From Halorhodospira sp. (lineage in GTDB: Bacteria; Pseudomonadota; Gammaproteobacteria; Nitrococcales; Halorhodospiraceae), in contig SKJZ01000221.1 of the NCBI GenBank assembly GCA_007121755.1, forward strand, positions 1 to 5,886: a stretch of DNA of 5,886 bases, in the 5' to 3' direction. Position numbers and translations under genes: made by a program. The notes below the pieces were generated by a model. That model was given only the letters and a program-made list of their open reading frames with translations. It had not been told where the DNA came from and did no database searches. Below are positions 1-5,826 of the stretch, in pieces; position 1 is the first letter of the stretch; every line of letters starts with the position of its first letter.

Positions 1-57
1 GCCCGCGCCGAGCGGGAACGCTTCCTCGCCCTCCTCGAAGGTAGGAGCGCACCGTGA
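1..57 (+). CDS. 3' end of upstream gene, probably prephenate dehydrogenase (partial)
   Basis: Frame 1 is open from the first base and ends at TGA 55-57, giving an 18-residue C-terminal tail, ARAERERFLALLEGRSAP. The charged, helical ARAERERFLALL stretch resembles the last helix of bacterial prephenate dehydrogenases (TyrA). TyrA commonly lies directly upstream of aroA in gammaproteobacteria and is fused to it in Pseudomonas. The stop overlaps the aroA GTG start in a GTGA tetranucleotide, which argues for a real coding end and for translational coupling. The identity rests mainly on context, because 18 residues are too few to place the family. A HisC or other aromatic-pathway gene would be the alternative. 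Confidence 0.5.
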   Translation, partial: ARAERERFLALLEGRSAP

Positions 58-1373
58 GCGGTCACGGCCACTCCCGTTTTCATGTGGCTCCGGGCGGCGC
101 GCTGACCGGGGAACTCCGCGTCCCCGGCGACAAATCGATCTCACATCGGGCCGTGATGCTGGGCGGCGTCGCCGAGGGCGACACGCGGATCACCGGTCTG
201 CTGGAGGGGGAGGACGTCCTCGCCACCGTGGCCGCGTTCCGCGCTCTCGGCGTCCGCATCAGCGGTCCGGAGGGCGGCGCCCTGCTGATCTCCGGCGGCG
301 GCTTCGACGGGCTGCAGCCGCCGCCCGGCCCGCTCGACCTCGGCAATTCGGGCACTTCGATGCGCCTGTTGGCCGGACTGTTCTCCGGCGTCGCCTTCGA
401 TACCGAATTGGCGGGCGACGCCTCGCTGTCGCGCAGGCCGATGCGCCGGGTCACCGAGCCGCTGGCCGCCATGGGTGCCTCGATCGAGACCGGCGCGGAG
501 GGCACCGCGCCGCTGCGGATTCACGGCGGCGTCCGGCTGCACGGCATCGACTACCAACTCCCGGTGCCCAGCGCCCAGGTCAAGTCGGCCCTGTTGCTGG
601 CCGGGCTGCGGGCCAAGGGGCAGACCTGCGTGACCGAGCCGGCGCCGACACGGGACCATACCGAGCGGATGCTGGCCGCCTTCGGCTGTCCGGTGGAGCG
701 GCGGGGCAATCGGGTCTGTGTTACCGGCGGGGTGCAGCTGCGGGGGTGCGGGGTCGACATTCCGGCGGATATCTCGTCGGCGGCGTTCTTCCTTGTCGGG
801 GCGACCCTCGCCGAGGGGTCCGACCTGCTTCTCCGGCACGTCGGGTGGAATCCGACCCGGACCGGGGTGGTCGAGATCCTGCGCTTGATGGGGGCCGATA
901 TCGAGGCATTGAATGGACGCGATGTCGGCGGCGAGCCGGTGGTCGATTTGCGCGTCCGGTCCGCGCCGTTGCGCGGCATCGATATCCCCGAGGCTCTGGT
1001 GCCGCTGGCGATCGATGAGTTTCCCGCCCTCTTTATCGCTGCCGCCTGCGCCCGGGGGGAGACGCGGCTGACCGGCGCAGCCGAGTTACGGGTCAAGGAG
1101 TCGGACCGGATCGCGGTGATGGCCGATGTTCTGGAGGTGCTGGGTGCCGAGGCCGAGCCGCGAGCGGACGGTATTCGTATCGTCGGTGGGGATGGATTCG
1201 TCGGGGGGCGGGTGAGCAGCCACGGGGATCACCGCGTCGCCATGTCGGCCGCGGTGGCGGCACTGCGGGCGCGGGACGCGATCGTGATCGACGACTGCGG
1301 CCCGGTGGCCACCTCCTTCCCCGGTTTTGTAGAGATGGCCGCGGAGGCCGGGTTGAGGGTGAAAGCGCAATGA
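54..1373 (+). CDS. aroA: 3-phosphoshikimate 1-carboxyvinyltransferase (EPSP synthase)
   Basis: This cytoplasmic enzyme transfers the enolpyruvyl group of PEP to shikimate-3-phosphate, the sixth step of the shikimate pathway. The 439 residues cover the whole two-domain fold. Visible motifs are GDKSISHR (25-32, with K27 and R32 for substrate binding), GNSGTSMR (97-104), RRPMRRV (127-133), SAQVKSA (173-179), TRDHTERM (199-206), NPTRTG (266-271), the catalytic-region Asp in IDEFP (D321), RVKESDR (346-352, K348/E349) and GDHRVAMS (391-398). SAQVKSA, TRDHTE and NPTRTG resemble the Bacillus/Agrobacterium CP4 group more than the E. coli group. G100 is retained where CP4 has Ala, so glyphosate insensitivity cannot be assumed. 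The GTG start at 54 is chosen because AGGAG (43-47) lies 6 bases upstream and the FHVAPGG lead-in common to the family starts at residue 9. The gene overlaps both neighbours by 4 bases. Confidence 0.97.
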   Translation: MSGHGHSRFHVAPGGALTGELRVPGDKSISHRAVMLGGVAEGDTRITGLLEGEDVLATVAAFRALGVRISGPEGGALLISGGGFDGLQPPPGPLDLGNSGTSMRLLAGLFSGVAFDTELAGDASLSRRPMRRVTEPLAAMGASIETGAEGTAPLRIHGGVRLHGIDYQLPVPSAQVKSALLLAGLRAKGQTCVTEPAPTRDHTERMLAAFGCPVERRGNRVCVTGGVQLRGCGVDIPADISSAAFFLVGATLAEGSDLLLRHVGWNPTRTGVVEILRLMGADIEALNGRDVGGEPVVDLRVRSAPLRGIDIPEALVPLAIDEFPALFIAAACARGETRLTGAAELRVKESDRIAVMADVLEVLGAEAEPRADGIRIVGGDGFVGGRVSSHGDHRVAMSAAVAALRARDAIVIDDCGPVATSFPGFVEMAAEAGLRVKAQ

Positions 1374-2083
1374 GTCAAAGCTCGATCGAGGCGTCTGCAG
1401 CGGGTGCGGTACCGGTGTTGACCGTGGACGGCCCGAGCGGGGCCGGCAAGGGGACGGTCAGTCAGGCCGTGGTGCGTGAATTGGGTTGGCACTTTCTGGA
1501 CAGCGGCGCGCTGTACCGCCTCACGGGGCTCTACTGCCTGCGCCAAGGGGTCGACCCCGTGAACGCCGAGGTGGTGGCTGCGTTGGCCGCTGCGTTGCCG
1601 GCCGATTTCCGGGTCGATGACGACGGCGAGCACGTCCTGCTGGACGGCGAGGACGTCGGCCGGGAGATCCGCACCGAAGAGGTCGGCGGCCTGGCCTCCC
1701 GTGTCGCCGCGATTCCGGAGGTCCGGCAGGCGCTGCTGGAGCGCCAGCGAAGCTTCCGCCGCCCGCCCGGCCTGGTCGCCGACGGCCGCGATATGGGCAC
1801 GGTGGTCTTCCCCGACGCGCCGGCCAAAGTCTTTCTCACCGCCAGCCCCGAGGAGCGCGCCAAAAGGCGTTATAACCAGTTGAAGGGGTTGGGGGGCAGT
1901 GTTAGCCTAGCCGATCTATCCAGGGAAATCGCCGAGCGAGACGAGCGGGACGCATCCCGCGCCACGGCGCCATTGAAGCCGGCTCCGGACGCTGAGTTCA
2001 TCGATACCACGGATATGAGCATTGACGCGGTTGTGGAACGGGTGGTCCGGTATGTTCGGGATCGCATCGGGATTTCCGGATAA
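1370..2083 (+). CDS. cmk: Cytidylate kinase (CMP/dCMP kinase)
   Basis: This cytoplasmic NMP kinase phosphorylates CMP and dCMP with ATP, recycling pyrimidine nucleotides. The 237 residues show the P-loop GPSGAGKGT (21-29), the substrate-side motif LDSGALYR (43-50), the VADGRDMGTVVFPDA core (136-150), a LID-like arginine-rich segment EERAKRRYNQL (161-171) and the conserved end region RDERDASRATAPLKPA (190-205). IDTT (211-214) marks the last strand. The length is slightly above the roughly 225 residues usual for bacteria, because about 15 poorly conserved residues precede the first beta-strand. A shorter start at GTG 1415 is possible. ATG 1370 is preferred because it overlaps the aroA stop in ATGA and has GAGGG at 1355-1359, 10 bases upstream. 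The position between aroA and rpsA is the usual gammaproteobacterial one. Confidence 0.97.
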   Translation: MSQSSIEASAAGAVPVLTVDGPSGAGKGTVSQAVVRELGWHFLDSGALYRLTGLYCLRQGVDPVNAEVVAALAAALPADFRVDDDGEHVLLDGEDVGREIRTEEVGGLASRVAAIPEVRQALLERQRSFRRPPGLVADGRDMGTVVFPDAPAKVFLTASPEERAKRRYNQLKGLGGSVSLADLSREIAERDERDASRATAPLKPAPDAEFIDTTDMSIDAVVERVVRYVRDRIGISG

Positions 2084-2193
2084 CGCGATTATGCGGATGA
2101 AACATTTTTAATATGTATGCGGGGGGCGGGTTACGCCCTGTCATTCACCAACAATCACGCGGCCGGAAGTTTCGGTCCTGGGTCAACTAAGCA
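2084..2193 (+). promoter_or_regulatory. rpsA leader without Shine-Dalgarno; possible promoter
   Basis: This 110-base gap between cmk and rpsA holds a short AT-rich island (about 2100-2119) inside GC-rich DNA. TAATAT at 2109-2114 is a possible -10 box, with G-rich sequence (2121-2130) just after it. I see no good -35 box, so the promoter call is weak. Downstream, GGGCG (2124-2128) pairs with CGCCC (2134-2138) around a 5-base loop, and a weaker bulged stem can form at 2161-2177. No T-run follows either stem, so neither looks like an intrinsic terminator. The bases where a ribosome binding site should lie (about 2179-2189) contain no GGAG-like sequence. In E. coli the rpsA leader is likewise structured, lacks a canonical Shine-Dalgarno and is repressed by free S1. 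The same control is inferred here. Confidence 0.45.
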
Positions 2194-3876
2194 ATGAGCG
2201 AAAGTTTTGCGGAGCTTTTCGAGGAGAGCCTTGCCGGTACGGATATGCGGCCGGGAGCCATCGTCAACGCCAAGGTCATGGCCATCGATTCCGAGGAAGT
2301 GGTGGTCAATGCCGGACTGAAGTCCGAGGCGGTGATTCCCATCAGCCAGTTCATGGATGAAGCGGGGAATCTGGAGGTCAATGTCGGTGACGAGGTGGAA
2401 GTCGCACTGGATACCGTCGAGGACGGATTCGGCGAGACCCGTCTGTCGCGCGAACGGGCCAAGCGCGCCTACGCATGGCGTTTTCTCGAGCAAGCGTACG
2501 AGAACGCGGAGACTGTCAACGGTCAAATCAGCGGCAAGGTCAAAGGCGGTTTCACGGTCGATCTGGGCCACATCCGGGCCTTCCTGCCCGGTTCGTTGGT
2601 CGATATCCGGCCGGTGCGCGACACTACCTACCTTGAAGGCAAGGATCTCGAGTTCAAGGTCATCAAGCTCGATCCCCGCCGCAACAACGTGGTGGTCTCC
2701 CGCCGCGCCGTGGTGGAGGAGGAGTACAGCGCCGAGCGCGAGGCGTTGCTCGAAAAGCTCCAAGAGGGCCAGAGCCTGACCGGCATAGTCAAGAACCTCA
2801 CCGACTACGGTGCCTTCGTCGACCTCGGCGGCATCGACGGCCTGCTCCATATCACCGATATGGCGTGGCGGCGTGTCAAGAACCCCGCCGAGGTGGTGGA
2901 AGTCGGCCAGGAGATCGAGGTCAAGGTTCTCAAGTTCGACCGCGAGCGCAACCGCGTCTCGCTCGGCCTCAAACAGCTCGGCGCCGATCCGTGGGAGGCT
3001 ATCGCCGCCCGCTACCCGGAAGGGGCGCGGGTGCCTGGCAAGGTCACCAACATCACCGAGTACGGCTGCTTTGTTGAGATCGAGGAGGGCGTCGAGGGTC
3101 TGGTCCACGTCTCCGAGATGGACTGGACCAACAAGAACGTCAACCCGGCCAAGGTGGTCGCTGTCGGTGACGAGACTGAGGTCATGATCCTCGACATCGA
3201 CGAGGAGCGTCGCCGCATCTCCCTCGGCATGAAGCAGTGCCAGCCGAACCCGTGGGACGAGTTCGCCGCCAAGCACGCCAAGGGCGACCGCGTGGTCGGG
3301 CAGATCAAGTCGATCACCGACTTCGGTATCTTTGTTGGCCTCGACGGGGGCATCGACGGGCTGGTCCACCTCTCCGATATCTCGTGGAACGAGACTGGCG
3401 AGGAGGCAGTGCGCAACTACCGCAAGGGCGACGAGGTGGAGGCCGTGGTCCTCTCTATCGACCCCGAGCGGGAGCGCATTTCTCTCGGCGTCAAGCAGAT
3501 GGAGCAGGATCCGCTGAGCACCTGGCTGGCGGATAACCCGAAGGGCGCCGTGGTCAAGGGCAAGGTGGCCGCTGTCGAGGCCAAGGGCGCCACCATCGAT
3601 CTGGGCGGTGAGGTGGAAGGCTACCTTCGGGCCTCCGATCTGGACCGCGAGCGCGTGGAAGATGCCCGCTCCGTGCTCAACGAGGGGGACGAGATCGAGG
3701 CCAAGTTCATCGGCGTCGACCGGCGCAATCGCACCGTGAACCTGTCCGTCAAGGCCAAGGACGTGCAGGAGGACAGCCGGGCCGTGGAGGAGCACTCCGC
3801 GAAGCCTGGTCCCAGTGCGGGCACTACGCAATTGGGCGATCTGCTCAAGGAGCAGATGGACAGTCAGGACCAGTAA
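2194..3876 (+). CDS. rpsA: 30S ribosomal protein S1
   Basis: S1 binds mRNA 5' regions on the 30S subunit and helps initiate translation on structured or weakly Shine-Dalgarno-matched messages. The 560 residues match the usual gammaproteobacterial length (E. coli has 557). The N-terminus MSESFAELFEESL is the typical 30S-anchoring start. Six S1 repeats follow at roughly 20-87, 106-172, 192-261, 278-348, 365-435 and 452-521. The first two are divergent and normally contact the ribosome through S2. Repeats 3-5 carry classic RNA-binding patterns such as LTDYGAFVDLGGIDGLLH (202-219), ITEYGCFVEIEEGVEGLVH (287-305) and ITDFGIFVGLDGGIDGLVH (374-392). Repeat 6 is more diverged. The C-terminal tail, including TTQLGDLLKEQM (544-555), is intact. 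The ATG at 2194 is fixed by the conserved N-terminus despite the lack of a ribosome binding site. No truncation or frameshift is seen. Confidence 0.98.
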   Translation: MSESFAELFEESLAGTDMRPGAIVNAKVMAIDSEEVVVNAGLKSEAVIPISQFMDEAGNLEVNVGDEVEVALDTVEDGFGETRLSRERAKRAYAWRFLEQAYENAETVNGQISGKVKGGFTVDLGHIRAFLPGSLVDIRPVRDTTYLEGKDLEFKVIKLDPRRNNVVVSRRAVVEEEYSAEREALLEKLQEGQSLTGIVKNLTDYGAFVDLGGIDGLLHITDMAWRRVKNPAEVVEVGQEIEVKVLKFDRERNRVSLGLKQLGADPWEAIAARYPEGARVPGKVTNITEYGCFVEIEEGVEGLVHVSEMDWTNKNVNPAKVVAVGDETEVMILDIDEERRRISLGMKQCQPNPWDEFAAKHAKGDRVVGQIKSITDFGIFVGLDGGIDGLVHLSDISWNETGEEAVRNYRKGDEVEAVVLSIDPERERISLGVKQMEQDPLSTWLADNPKGAVVKGKVAAVEAKGATIDLGGEVEGYLRASDLDRERVEDARSVLNEGDEIEAKFIGVDRRNRTVNLSVKAKDVQEDSRAVEEHSAKPGPSAGTTQLGDLLKEQMDSQDQ

Positions 3877-3884
3877 TATTCGTA

Positions 3885-3907
3885 GCGGCGCCCCGGCGGG
3901 GCGCCGC
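3885..3907 (+). terminator. Strong GC hairpin after rpsA (atypical terminator or RNA-stability element)
   Basis: GCGGCGCCCC (3885-3894) pairs perfectly with GGGGCGCCGC (3898-3907) around a 3-base GGC loop, starting 8 bases after the rpsA stop. The 10-bp all-GC stem is very stable. The bases that follow (CCTCGATTCC) contain no T-run, so this is not a canonical Rho-independent terminator on either strand. It could pause RNA polymerase, protect the abundant rpsA mRNA 3' end from exonucleases, or partly separate rpsA from ihfB expression. The hairpin is directly visible, but its role is inferred. Confidence 0.5.
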
Positions 3908-3944
3908 CCTCGATTCCACTGCTGGCGTAAAGGTACGGTAGTCC

Positions 3945-4238
3945 ATGACCAAGTCCGAGTTGATCGACGCCATTGCCGGCAAACAGGCCCATCTGGCCCA
4001 TAAGGATGTGGAAGTGGCGGTAAAGACGTTGTTGGAGCACATGAGTGAGGCGCTGTCCAACGGGCGGCGTATCGAGATCCGCGGCTTCGGCAGCTTTTCA
4101 CTGCACTACCGCCCGGCGCGCGTCGGCCGCAACCCGAAAACGGGGGAACCGGTGGCGCTTCCGGCGAAACACGTGCCACACTTTAAGCCTGGCAAGCAAT
4201 TGCGCGAGCGCGTCAATGGGGAATCTTCCGGTTCCTGA
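3945..4238 (+). CDS. ihfB: Integration host factor beta subunit
   Basis: This is the beta subunit of the IHF heterodimer, a nucleoid protein that binds specific sites and bends DNA sharply for recombination, replication and promoter control. The 97-residue protein matches the DNABII family length. It begins with MTKSELIDAIA and has a dimerisation helix region (about 1-40). The RIEIRGFGSFSLHYR segment (42-56) contains E44 and R46, the residues tied to sequence recognition in E. coli IHF-beta. The DNA-intercalating arm tip GRNPKTGE (61-68) has P64, and the segment HFKPGKQLRERV (79-90) closes the fold. IHF-beta rather than HU is supported by the IEIRGFGSF motif and by the location directly after rpsA, the standard ihfB site. 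AAAGG (3929-3933) is the likely ribosome binding site, 11 bases before ATG. The partner ihfA is not in this window. Confidence 0.96.
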   Translation: MTKSELIDAIAGKQAHLAHKDVEVAVKTLLEHMSEALSNGRRIEIRGFGSFSLHYRPARVGRNPKTGEPVALPAKHVPHFKPGKQLRERVNGESSGS

Positions 4239-4264
4239 AGACGTGCCGGAACTGGAGTAATTTT
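4226..4264 (+). terminator. Terminator-like hairpin across the ihfB stop, covering the lapA Shine-Dalgarno
   Basis: TTCCGGTTCC (4226-4235) can pair with GGAACTGGAG (4248-4257), a 10-bp stem that includes two G-U pairs, with a 12-base loop containing the ihfB TGA (4236-4238). The run TAATTTT (4258-4264) follows at once, the layout of a weak intrinsic terminator. The 3' arm contains GGAG (4254-4257), the only Shine-Dalgarno candidate for lapA. The stem could therefore attenuate transcription after ihfB, mask lapA translation until ribosomes finish ihfB, or do both. The T-run is short and the stem imperfect, so function is uncertain. Confidence 0.4.
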
Positions 4265-4270
4265 CACGCC

Positions 4271-4564
4271 ATGAGACGCGTTGTCGCCCTGATCGGAATC
4301 CTTCTACTGGTGTTGCTCGGGCTGGCGTTCGCGGTCCTCAATGCTGATTCGGTTGAGCTCGATCTCTTCCTGGTCGAGTTCACCACCCCCCTCTCTCTGG
4401 CTTTGGTCGGCACGTTGTCCGCCGGTGCGATTTTGGGGGTTGGGGCCAGCATGGCCGTAGTCTGGAAGCACCGCCGGCGGGCGGCCAAAATGCAGCGTCA
4501 AGCCAAAGATTTGGAACGCGAGTTGAAGGCGTTGCGCCGGATGCCTATCCGCGGCGGCGATTAG
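4271..4564 (+). CDS. lapA: Lipopolysaccharide assembly protein A (LapA, DUF1049 membrane protein)
   Basis: LapA is a small inner-membrane protein made with LapB and implicated in LPS assembly and its regulation. The 97 residues (E. coli LapA is about 100) contain two hydrophobic segments at about 4-24 (VVALIGILLLVLLGLAFAVL) and 41-65. Between them is a short loop with the family-typical pattern LNADSVELDLFLVEFTTPLSLAL (23-45). The second helix ends in the positive cluster KHRRRAAK (66-73), and a likely coiled-coil tail with alternating charges follows (about 72-92). This fits two spans with both ends cytoplasmic. The start at ATG 4271 gives a complete first helix. GGAG at 4254-4257 is the only ribosome-binding candidate and its 13-base spacing is long. 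The pairing with lapB 4 bases downstream strongly supports the call. Confidence 0.93.
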   Translation: MRRVVALIGILLLVLLGLAFAVLNADSVELDLFLVEFTTPLSLALVGTLSAGAILGVGASMAVVWKHRRRAAKMQRQAKDLERELKALRRMPIRGGD

Positions 4565-4568
4565 TCCG

Positions 4569-5738
4569 ATGTTTGAACTCCTGTGGCTGCTGCTCCCGGT
4601 GGCCGCCTTCTCCGGATGGTGGATAGGTCGCCGGGGTCCGCGTGGAGAACGGGATGACGACTCCTTCGGTGCGGTTCCCGAGGCGTACTTTCAGGGTCTA
4701 AACTATCTGCTCAATGAGGAGCGGGATAAGGCGCTCGACCTCTTTACGCGCATGGTTGAGGTCGACAGCGACACGGTCGAGACCCACCTGGCGCTCGGTA
4801 GCCTTTTCCGGCGGCGTGGCGAGGTCGATCGTGCCATCCGCATTCATCAAAACCTCATTGCTCGACCCACCCTGACACGCCGTCAACGCACTTACGCGCT
4901 GCTAGCGTTGGGTGAGGACTACATGAAGGCCGGCCTCTTCGACCGCGCCGAGAAGCTCCTCACTGAAGTTGTCTCCCACAAGACCCACGCCGAGCAGGCG
5001 CTGCGCCACTTGGTGACCATCTACGAGCGTGAGAAGGAGTGGGGTAAGGCGATGGACGCCGCCCTCCATCTGCAGCGTCTTGAGGGCGGGGGTTACACCG
5101 TGCGTATCGCGCAGTTTCATTGCGAGCAGGCGCAGGAGGCGATGGCGGCGGCCGACACCAATCGGGCGCGCTCCCTGCTGCGCCAAGCATTGAGCCACGA
5201 CCCGGCGTGCGTCCGCGCCAGCCTGCTGACCGGGGATCTGGAGCGCGGCCTGGGGCGCCACCGCGTGGCGCTCAAGGCGTACCACCAGATCGCCCGCCAG
5301 GATCGCGCCTTTGTGCCGGAGGCGTTGGACGGCCTGGAGGCAAGCTACCGCGCGCTCGGCAAGCCGGGGCAGTTAGAGGCGTATCTGCGCGATCTGGCCG
5401 GGCAGTATCCCGCCGGTCCGGTGGTCACCCGGCTGGCCGATCTTATTCGGGAGCGGCTGGGCACCGAGCAGGCGATTGACGAACTTTCACGGCTGTTGCG
5501 GCACAATCCGACGCTGGTTGGGATTCGGCGGCTCGTCGACTTGACGCGCAGCGTCGGTGAGCCGATCGGTCCGGCGGAACTCGATATTCTGCTGGAGCTT
5601 TTCGACCACTTAGAGATGGGAAAGCCGCACTACCGGTGTCAAGCGTGCGGATTCTCGGGCAGGGCACTCTTCTGGCAGTGTCCGGGCTGCAAGTCGTGGG
5701 CGAGCATGCGGCCCGCCGCGGAGAAGGAGCCAGCCTGA
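4569..5738 (+). CDS. lapB: Lipopolysaccharide assembly protein B (LapB/YciM), TPR protein with rubredoxin-type metal-binding domain
   Basis: LapB is an inner-membrane-anchored cytoplasmic adaptor that promotes FtsH degradation of LpxC and so limits LPS synthesis. In E. coli its activity is controlled by PbgA/YejM. The 389 residues equal the E. coli length. An N-terminal membrane anchor, ELLWLLLPVAAFSGWWIG (3-20), is followed by positive residues RRGPRGER (21-28). A long run of tetratricopeptide repeats spans about 35-310, including NYLLNEERDKALDLF (45-59), LGSLFRRRGEVDRAIRIHQ (76-94) and LGEDYMKAGLFDRAEKLL (114-131). The C-terminal knuckles CQAC (357-360) and CPGC (371-374) form the rubredoxin-like site. 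ATG 4569 lies 4 bases after the lapA stop with no clear Shine-Dalgarno, so translational coupling is likely. The gene is complete, but its last 60 bases recur as an inverted copy downstream. Confidence 0.97.
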   Translation: MFELLWLLLPVAAFSGWWIGRRGPRGERDDDSFGAVPEAYFQGLNYLLNEERDKALDLFTRMVEVDSDTVETHLALGSLFRRRGEVDRAIRIHQNLIARPTLTRRQRTYALLALGEDYMKAGLFDRAEKLLTEVVSHKTHAEQALRHLVTIYEREKEWGKAMDAALHLQRLEGGGYTVRIAQFHCEQAQEAMAAADTNRARSLLRQALSHDPACVRASLLTGDLERGLGRHRVALKAYHQIARQDRAFVPEALDGLEASYRALGKPGQLEAYLRDLAGQYPAGPVVTRLADLIRERLGTEQAIDELSRLLRHNPTLVGIRRLVDLTRSVGEPIGPAELDILLELFDHLEMGKPHYRCQACGFSGRALFWQCPGCKSWASMRPAAEKEPA

Positions 5739-5743
5739 TCCGG

Positions 5744-5821
5744 CTCCAGGCGGAAGGCGAGGAGCGCAGTGGGTCGCCTTGGACGGTACCCCGCCCCGCT
5801 CCAACGCGTCCCAACCAGCCA
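5744..5821. other. Unique spacer between the inverted-repeat arms; possible start of a downstream gene
   Basis: This 78-base segment is the only sequence after lapB that is not a copy of it. It contains GAGGAG (5759-5764) followed 4 bases later by GTG (5769-5771), which opens a frame that continues without a stop to the window end. Only its first 18 or so codons lie before the right arm, and I do not recognise the peptide (VGRLGRYPAPLQR at its start). Two small stems are possible: AAGGCGA (5754-5760) with TCGCCTT (5774-5780), and TTGGA (5779-5783) with TCCAA (5800-5804). They share two bases and cannot form fully together. pyrF, a frequent neighbour of lapB, is not recognisable here. Confidence 0.3.
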
Positions 5822-5826
5822 CCGGA

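Noticed and set aside
141..839. A 232-residue open frame on the minus strand inside aroA
   Set aside because: It overlaps the conserved core of aroA. Its composition (Arg, Gly, Pro, Gln, Ala) is that of a GC-rich antisense shadow, with no motif or plausible start signal.
2124..2138. Hairpin after cmk as a transcription terminator
   Set aside because: The stem is only 5 bp and no T-run follows. It fits better as part of the rpsA leader.
2155..4179. A 674-residue open frame on the minus strand antisense to rpsA and ihfB
   Set aside because: It runs opposite two unmistakable conserved genes. Its length follows from GC-rich codon use, which removes stop codons from the antisense frame. The product is low-complexity, rich in Leu, His, Asp and Val, and resembles no family I know.
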